Source of the DNA: Treponema sp.
Lineage (GTDB): Bacteria > Spirochaetota > Spirochaetia > Treponematales > Treponemataceae
Direction: 5' to 3'
Length of the DNA stretch: 64,000 bases
NCBI GenBank assembly: GCA_017484285.1
Contig: JAFUTH010000015.1
Span: 1-64,000, forward strand
The position numbers and the translations under genes are program-made. Below are positions 60,270 through 64,000 of this stretch, in pieces. The notes under the pieces were generated by a model. It searched no databases. It was not told the origin of the DNA and saw only the letters and a program-made list of their open reading frames with translations. Within the stretch, counting starts at the first letter, position 1; each line of letters starts with the position of its first letter.

Positions 60270-62297
60270 ATGGCTCTTACGCTTGCCGAAAAAATCTTGC
60301 AGGAACACATCGTTCCAGAGGCTTGTCCGAATATCACTTTCAAAAAGGGAACGCCCATTCCACGAGGCGAGGACATCGCAATCCACATTGACCAGACGCT
60401 CACGCAGGACGCAACGGGCACAATGGCATACCTTCAGTTTGAGACTATCGGAATTCCGCGCGTAAAAACAGAGCTTTCCGTTTCATATATCGACCACAAC
60501 ACCTTGCAGACCGATTTCAAGAACATGGACGACCACCGCTACTTGCAGTCAGTCGCCGCAAAATACGGGCTTTATTTCTCACGACCGGGTAACGGCATTT
60601 GCCATCAGGTGCATTTGGAGTCATTCGGAAAACCGGGAAAGACTTTGCTCGGTTCTGACAGCCACACCCCGACGGGCGGCGGAATCGGCATGATTGCAAT
60701 CGGCGCGGGCGGCTTGGATGTCGCAGTCGCAATGGGCGGAGGCGCGTTCCACACTCCCATGCCAAAAATCTTCGGTGTAAAGCTCACAGGAAAGCTCAAA
60801 AAGGGCGTGGGCGCAAAGGACATCATTCTTGAAGTTTTGCGCCGCGAAACCGTAAAAGGCGGAACAGGCGCGATTTATGAATATTTCGGCGAGGGCGTAA
60901 AAGACCTTACCGTTCCCCAGCGAGCGACAATCACGAACATGGGCGCGGAACTGGGCGCAACCTGCTCAATCTTCCCATCAGACGAAAAAACAAAAAAATT
61001 CTTGGAATCAATGGGTCGCTCATCAGACTGGACTGAGCAGAAAGCCGACGAGGGAGCAGAATACGACAAACTCATTGAAATCAACCTTGACGAACTTCAC
61101 GCCTTAGCCGCATGCCCGCACAATCCTGATGTAATCGACACGGTAAAGAACCTTGCGGGAAAGAAAGTCACGCAGGTCGTAATCGGCTCATGCACGAACT
61201 CTTCACTCGACGACCTTGAAAGCGTTGCGGCAATCGTAAAAGGAAAGCACATTGCGCAAGGCGTTGAGGCGGGAATCGCACCGGGAAGCCGCACCACATT
61301 GTTAATGGCAAGCAAAGCGGGAATCCTCGAAGACTTAATCGAAGCGGGCTTCCGAATCCTTGAATCTGCATGCGGCCCGTGTATCGGTCAGGGATTTGCA
61401 CCGAATTCCGAGGGCGTAACGCTCCGAACATTCAACCGAAACTTCAAGGGACGAAGCGGCACGGCAGACGCAAATGTCTATCTCGTCTCGCCTGAGACAG
61501 CGGCGGCAGCGGCAGTTGCGGGCGTGTTCACCGAAGCGGAAACGCTTTCTTATGACGACCCTGCATACAAAACGGGCGTTCGCATTTCAATGCTCGATGG
61601 AAACGACCCGCGCCTTTCAAGCCCAATGGTTTTAAATTGTGCGACAAACCGCGCGATGGTCATTCCGCCGCTTCCAGAAAGCGAGGCAAGCAAGGTCGAA
61701 ATCTTGCGCGGTCCGAACATCAAGCCGTGCCCAGCATGCCGTGAGTACAAGTCAAATCTCTCGCTCCCCGTGCGCTTAAAGGCAAGCGACAATGTTTCAA
61801 CCGACGACATCATGCCGGCTGGAGCAAAAGTGCTTCCGCTCCGCTCAAATATCCCCGAAATCTCAAAATTCACGCTCACTCGCCTTGACGAAACTTTCTA
61901 CACAAGAAGCGAAGAAGCCAAATTCGCTGACTGCTGTGTGGTCGGCGGCGAAAACTACGGGCAGGGCTCAAGCCGAGAGCATGCCGCGCTCGGACCGATG
62001 TATCTTGGCGTTCGAGCCGTCATCACGAAGAGTTTCGCACGAATCCACAAGGCAAATCTCATCAACTACGGAATTATTCCGATGACATTTGCAAATCCGA
62101 GTGATTACGACAAAATTGCGCAGGGTGACACGCTTGAACTGAAGGACTTGGACGATTCGCTGAAGAACGGAAAACCGTTCCGTGTCCTCATCAACGGGAA
62201 AACCGAAATTGAGTGCGTGAATGACATCGCTGCCCGCTCAGCCCAAATTATTATGGCAGGCGGATTGGCGGCATACACGCGCAAAGGCGGAAACTAA
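60270..62297 (+). CDS. acn: Aconitate hydratase
   Basis: 675 residues, shorter than E. coli AcnA (about 890) and close to the Aquifex/mitochondrial-like form. GSDSHTPTGGGIGMIAIGAGG is the substrate-site signature. GSCTNS and CGPCIGQG give the three cysteines of the [4Fe-4S] cluster. The swivel domain has KASDNVSTDDIMPAGAKVLPLRSNIPE and GENYGQGSSREHAALGP with catalytic Ser. It interconverts citrate and isocitrate. No other citrate-cycle gene is adjacent, so it probably serves glutamate synthesis rather than a full cycle, which is inference. Confidence 0.94.
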   Translation: MALTLAEKILQEHIVPEACPNITFKKGTPIPRGEDIAIHIDQTLTQDATGTMAYLQFETIGIPRVKTELSVSYIDHNTLQTDFKNMDDHRYLQSVAAKYGLYFSRPGNGICHQVHLESFGKPGKTLLGSDSHTPTGGGIGMIAIGAGGLDVAVAMGGGAFHTPMPKIFGVKLTGKLKKGVGAKDIILEVLRRETVKGGTGAIYEYFGEGVKDLTVPQRATITNMGAELGATCSIFPSDEKTKKFLESMGRSSDWTEQKADEGAEYDKLIEINLDELHALAACPHNPDVIDTVKNLAGKKVTQVVIGSCTNSSLDDLESVAAIVKGKHIAQGVEAGIAPGSRTTLLMASKAGILEDLIEAGFRILESACGPCIGQGFAPNSEGVTLRTFNRNFKGRSGTADANVYLVSPETAAAAAVAGVFTEAETLSYDDPAYKTGVRISMLDGNDPRLSSPMVLNCATNRAMVIPPLPESEASKVEILRGPNIKPCPACREYKSNLSLPVRLKASDNVSTDDIMPAGAKVLPLRSNIPEISKFTLTRLDETFYTRSEEAKFADCCVVGGENYGQGSSREHAALGPMYLGVRAVITKSFARIHKANLINYGIIPMTFANPSDYDKIAQGDTLELKDLDDSLKNGKPFRVLINGKTEIECVNDIAARSAQIIMAGGLAAYTRKGGN

Positions 62298-62328
62298 GGA
62301 CGAATCTATAAATAGTCTAAAAATTCAT

Positions 62329-62357
62329 TTGCCTAGAAAACTTTTCTGACTTATAAT
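62329..62357 (+). promoter_or_regulatory. Promoter of the ComFB-fusion gene
   Basis: TTGCCT (62329-62334), 17-nt spacer, perfect TATAAT (62352-62357). Its start would fall in the 5' arm of the hairpin at 62361. Confidence 0.65.
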
Positions 62358-62360
62358 ATG

Positions 62361-62389
62361 AGTGAGTTCTTCTTAGAACTCACTTTTTT
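62361..62389 (+). terminator. Perfect hairpin with T-run between acn and the ComFB-fusion gene
   Basis: AGTGAGTTCT, TCTT loop, AGAACTCACT, then TTTTT. The 10-bp stem is perfect. It may end the acn transcript, or act as a leader attenuator for the next gene, since it lies between that gene's -10 box and GGAG site. Confidence 0.85.
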
Positions 62390-62407
62390 GTTTTGGAGAA
62401 CTGAATT

Positions 62408-63172
62408 ATGAATGTACACAACATGATGGAAGATTTAGTCACTGCAGAAGTCAATGGACTTTATGAACAAATAAAACGTGACAAAACATCATGGCTAAGC
62501 TGTGATTGCAAAAACTGTCGTCTTGACACCGTGAGCTATGTTCTTAATCGAATTCCACCAAAATATGTCGTTTCAGGAAGAGGAGTCACCCATTCAAACG
62601 AAATTTTCGCTGATCACCAGCTCATTGCAGACATCAGCGCAGTCGCTATGGATGGAATCCGCATCATTTCTTCAACGAAACGGCCATTTCATACACTTCC
62701 GCGCGAAGAATGCGAAGTTCAGCATGAAGAAAATCCGAGTTTCAATTTTCCCACGTTTACAGGAACTCTGCTTGACGGCAATACGTTTGAACCGATTTCC
62801 GGCGCAAAGGTGCTTCTTAAGCTCAACGGCGAACCAGTTGAAATGGTCGACATGACCTGGGCAAACCCTACGCAAACATTCCAAAGCACAAAGGGGGCGT
62901 TTACATTCTGGGCACGACCATTACACGCTAACAAAGTGGGTGAAAGCGCAAAATTCGAATTTGAGCTTGAAATTGAAGCCGCTGGTTACGAAAAGTCATA
63001 CCACTATTTTGACGTGCCGATTATCAGCGACGCCACCACAAAAACAGAATTGAACACCGCATGCTCAATAAAAATCCGTGATGTGGTTCTTTTCAAACGA
63101 GAGATTTTCGAAGAAGATGAAAAGACTGACGAAAAAAATGCCTCAAAGAATAAGGCAAAAACCGAAAAATAG
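62408..63172 (+). CDS. ComFB-domain protein with carboxypeptidase-regulatory-like domain
   Basis: 254 residues. Residues 1-65 match ComFB (NMMEDLVTAEVNGLYEQI, CDCKNCRLDTVSYVLNRIPPKYVVSGRG) with the CxCxxCRxD motif. Residues ~115-225 resemble a carboxypeptidase-regulatory or CNA-B-like beta-sandwich (FTGTLLDGNTFEPISGAKVLLKLNGE, FELEIEAAGYEKSYHYFDVPII). A basic/acidic tail follows. ComFB-type proteins have been reported to bind cyclic dinucleotides in other bacteria, so a signalling role is possible here. GGAG lies before the ATG. There is no signal peptide, so the beta-sandwich seems to be cytoplasmic. Confidence 0.78.
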   Translation: MNVHNMMEDLVTAEVNGLYEQIKRDKTSWLSCDCKNCRLDTVSYVLNRIPPKYVVSGRGVTHSNEIFADHQLIADISAVAMDGIRIISSTKRPFHTLPREECEVQHEENPSFNFPTFTGTLLDGNTFEPISGAKVLLKLNGEPVEMVDMTWANPTQTFQSTKGAFTFWARPLHANKVGESAKFEFELEIEAAGYEKSYHYFDVPIISDATTKTELNTACSIKIRDVVLFKREIFEEDEKTDEKNASKNKAKTEK

Positions 63173-63204
63173 TATCATTTTTCTTGTACTTTCCTTCAAA
63201 CACC

Positions 63205-63232
63205 TTGACACGTCACAGGTACTTTTGATACT
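63205..63232 (+). promoter_or_regulatory. tRNA-Val promoter
   Basis: Perfect TTGACA (63205-63210), 16-nt spacer, GATACT (63227-63232); TACTAT two bases later (18-nt spacer) is an alternative -10. Confidence 0.75.
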
Positions 63233-63246
63233 ATATGTCATTCTTC

Positions 63247-63319
63247 GGGCAGTTAGCTCAGTTGGTAGAGCCCCTGGTTTACACCCAGGTTGTCGGGAGT
63301 TCGAGTCTCTCACTGCCCA
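63247..63319 (+). tRNA. tRNA-Val (anticodon TAC), copy 2
   Basis: 73 nt, GGGCAGT acceptor stem, TAC anticodon, no encoded CCA. Identical by eye to the minus-strand copy at 2981-3053, though this one stands alone with its own promoter and terminator. Confidence 0.96.
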
Positions 63320-63322
63320 TTA

Positions 63323-63355
63323 AAAATCCCGCCTTATGAGCGGGATTTTCTTTTT
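63323..63355. terminator. Bidirectional terminator between tRNA-Val and ilvB
   Basis: AAAATCCCGC, loop CTTATGA, GCGGGATTTT followed by C and a T6 run. The A-tract on the other side lets it serve the convergent ilvB as well. Confidence 0.88.
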
Positions 63356-63366
63356 TCTGATAGATT

Positions 63367-64000
63367 TTATCGGATTGAGTCGATGTTGAGGCTTCCGCCC
63401 TTTACGAACGGCAAGACATTCTCACAGCGGGCAATTTTTACGCGCACAAAGCACGGACCTTTTTCTTCAAAAGCCTGTTTCTGCCAGTCCGCGTCTTTGT
63501 CAGCATCGATTGCTCTGATTCCAAAGCCCTGCGCAATCGCGAGCAAATCCGGGTTTGAAGGGAAAGTGCTCGCCGAATAGTGCTTGCTAAACAGATATTC
63601 CTGCTGCTGACGAACCATGCCGAGCGCGCCGTTTTCAAGCACGATGACCGTAACGTTAAGATTGTTCTCAGCGAGTGTCGCAAGCTCCTGAATGTTCATG
63701 AGGATTGAGCCGTCGCCACTAATGCAGACGATTCGTTTTTCTGGCTCAGCGAATGCCGCCCCCAAAGCCGTAGGCAAACCGAATCCCATCGTGCCAAGAG
63801 AACCCGAGGTGAGAAACTGGCGCGGTCGCTGCACGTCAAAGAACTGCGCCGCCCACATTTGGTGCTGTCCGACATCGGTGGTAACGATGATATTTTCGTT
63901 TGAAGGAAGCGAGGCAATCACATCGCGCGGATTCTGGTATTCCGCCCCGCCCTTTTTGCCGCAAGTCTTCGCGCCACAGCAATCCGCCGCCGCGCATGAC
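63367..64000 (-). CDS. ilvB: Acetolactate synthase large subunit, C-terminal part
   Basis: The minus frame is open from the right edge (residues before 63921 read ...GGAEYQNPRDV) to the stop at 63367, giving about 210 C-terminal residues. TTDVGQHQMWAAQFF, FLTSGSLGTMGFGLPTALGAAFA and the thiamine-diphosphate motif GDGSILMNIQELAT are present. The enzyme joins two pyruvates, or pyruvate and 2-oxobutanoate, in branched-chain amino-acid synthesis. The 5' part, including the FAD domain, is outside the window. The GTG at 63921 is internal, not a start. A cysteine-rich linker (CAAADCCGAKTCG) just upstream in the same frame is unusual. Confidence 0.9.
   Translation of the reverse strand, partial: SCAAADCCGAKTCGKKGGAEYQNPRDVIASLPSNENIIVTTDVGQHQMWAAQFFDVQRPRQFLTSGSLGTMGFGLPTALGAAFAEPEKRIVCISGDGSILMNIQELATLAENNLNVTVIVLENGALGMVRQQQEYLFSKHYSASTFPSNPDLLAIAQGFGIRAIDADKDADWQKQAFEEKGPCFVRVKIARCENVLPFVKGGSLNIDSIR

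Noticed and set aside
1-64000. Prophage, insertion sequence or integrative element
   Set aside because: No integrase, transposase, phage structural gene or long terminal repeat was found; all genes look chromosomal.

Overview
The window reads as chromosomal DNA of a Treponema-like spirochaete. Pointers are a FlaA-type outer-layer protein of periplasmic flagella, a protein of the spirochaete-restricted nucleotidyltransferase/SPASM type, short lipoboxes, a treponeme-style Rnf-like locus, a single-copy smc, and housekeeping genes (xseA/xseB, mutL, serS, purC, mnmA, hppA, acn). This rests on recognising protein families, not on a database search. I see no phage, transposase, CRISPR array or rRNA. 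Both ends cut a gene: an SLBB polysaccharide-export protein on the left and acetolactate synthase on the right.

Layout. 1-3.1 kb (minus): tRNA-Val and tRNA-Pro, then a Wzz-like chain-length protein and an SLBB export protein carrying an in-frame trinucleotide tract. 3.1-9.8 kb (minus): a JAB-DinG helicase fusion, a RelA/SpoT-domain TPR protein, flaA, a GerMN protein and a cell-wall amidase. 9.9-16.6 kb (minus): a four-gene sugar/surface-modification cassette (spiro-SPASM protein, glycosyltransferase-like protein, a three-domain cytidylyltransferase/PseG-like/methyltransferase protein, an ATP-grasp ligase). 16.7-22.2 kb (plus): a diguanylate cyclase with two solute-binding domains, then xseA-xseB-mutL. 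22.2-28.1 kb: an OmpA/coiled-coil envelope protein (minus), facing a TPR, phosphoesterase and ParB-like operon (plus). 28.1-36.7 kb (minus): a PAP2-like gene, an unknown membrane protein, rnfC-D-G-E-A-B homologues and a GH57-like protein. 36.8-44.5 kb: a pseudouridine synthase, a P-loop/Asp23-like protein, hppA, purC, a tRNA nucleotidyltransferase/poly(A) polymerase gene and mnmA. 44.7-47.3 kb (plus): a PP2C/STAS/HATPase partner-switch module. 47.4-58.5 kb: a glycosyltransferase (minus), a DEAD-box helicase, smc with two envelope genes, a SIMPL lipoprotein, serS and an AI-2E-family permease. 58.5-64 kb: a PilZ-like protein, a lipoprotein, aconitase, a ComFB-fusion protein, a second tRNA-Val and ilvB.

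What stands out. (1) The rnf-like operon keeps gene order and folds, but by eye it has lost most of the residues that hold cofactors in canonical Rnf, and its last gene is a GH57-like protein without the catalytic nucleophile. This looks like a repurposed or heavily remodelled complex. (2) A family of short-period repeats (CTCTGTG or ATCTGTG every 9-10 bp, usually as facing arms) sits in several intergenic gaps, mostly between convergent genes, and also occurs in frame inside an ATP-grasp gene and mutL. (3) Several genes have a good -10 hexamer only 6-8 nt before the ATG, which suggests frequent leaderless mRNA. (4) There are several unusual fusions or residue losses: JAB-DinG, SMC without a recognisable hinge, MnmA without the second catalytic cysteine, and a radical-SAM-like protein without its cluster cysteines.

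No gene-free stretch exceeds 300 bp. The longest gaps (about 110-170 bp) hold promoters, terminators or the repeats listed below.
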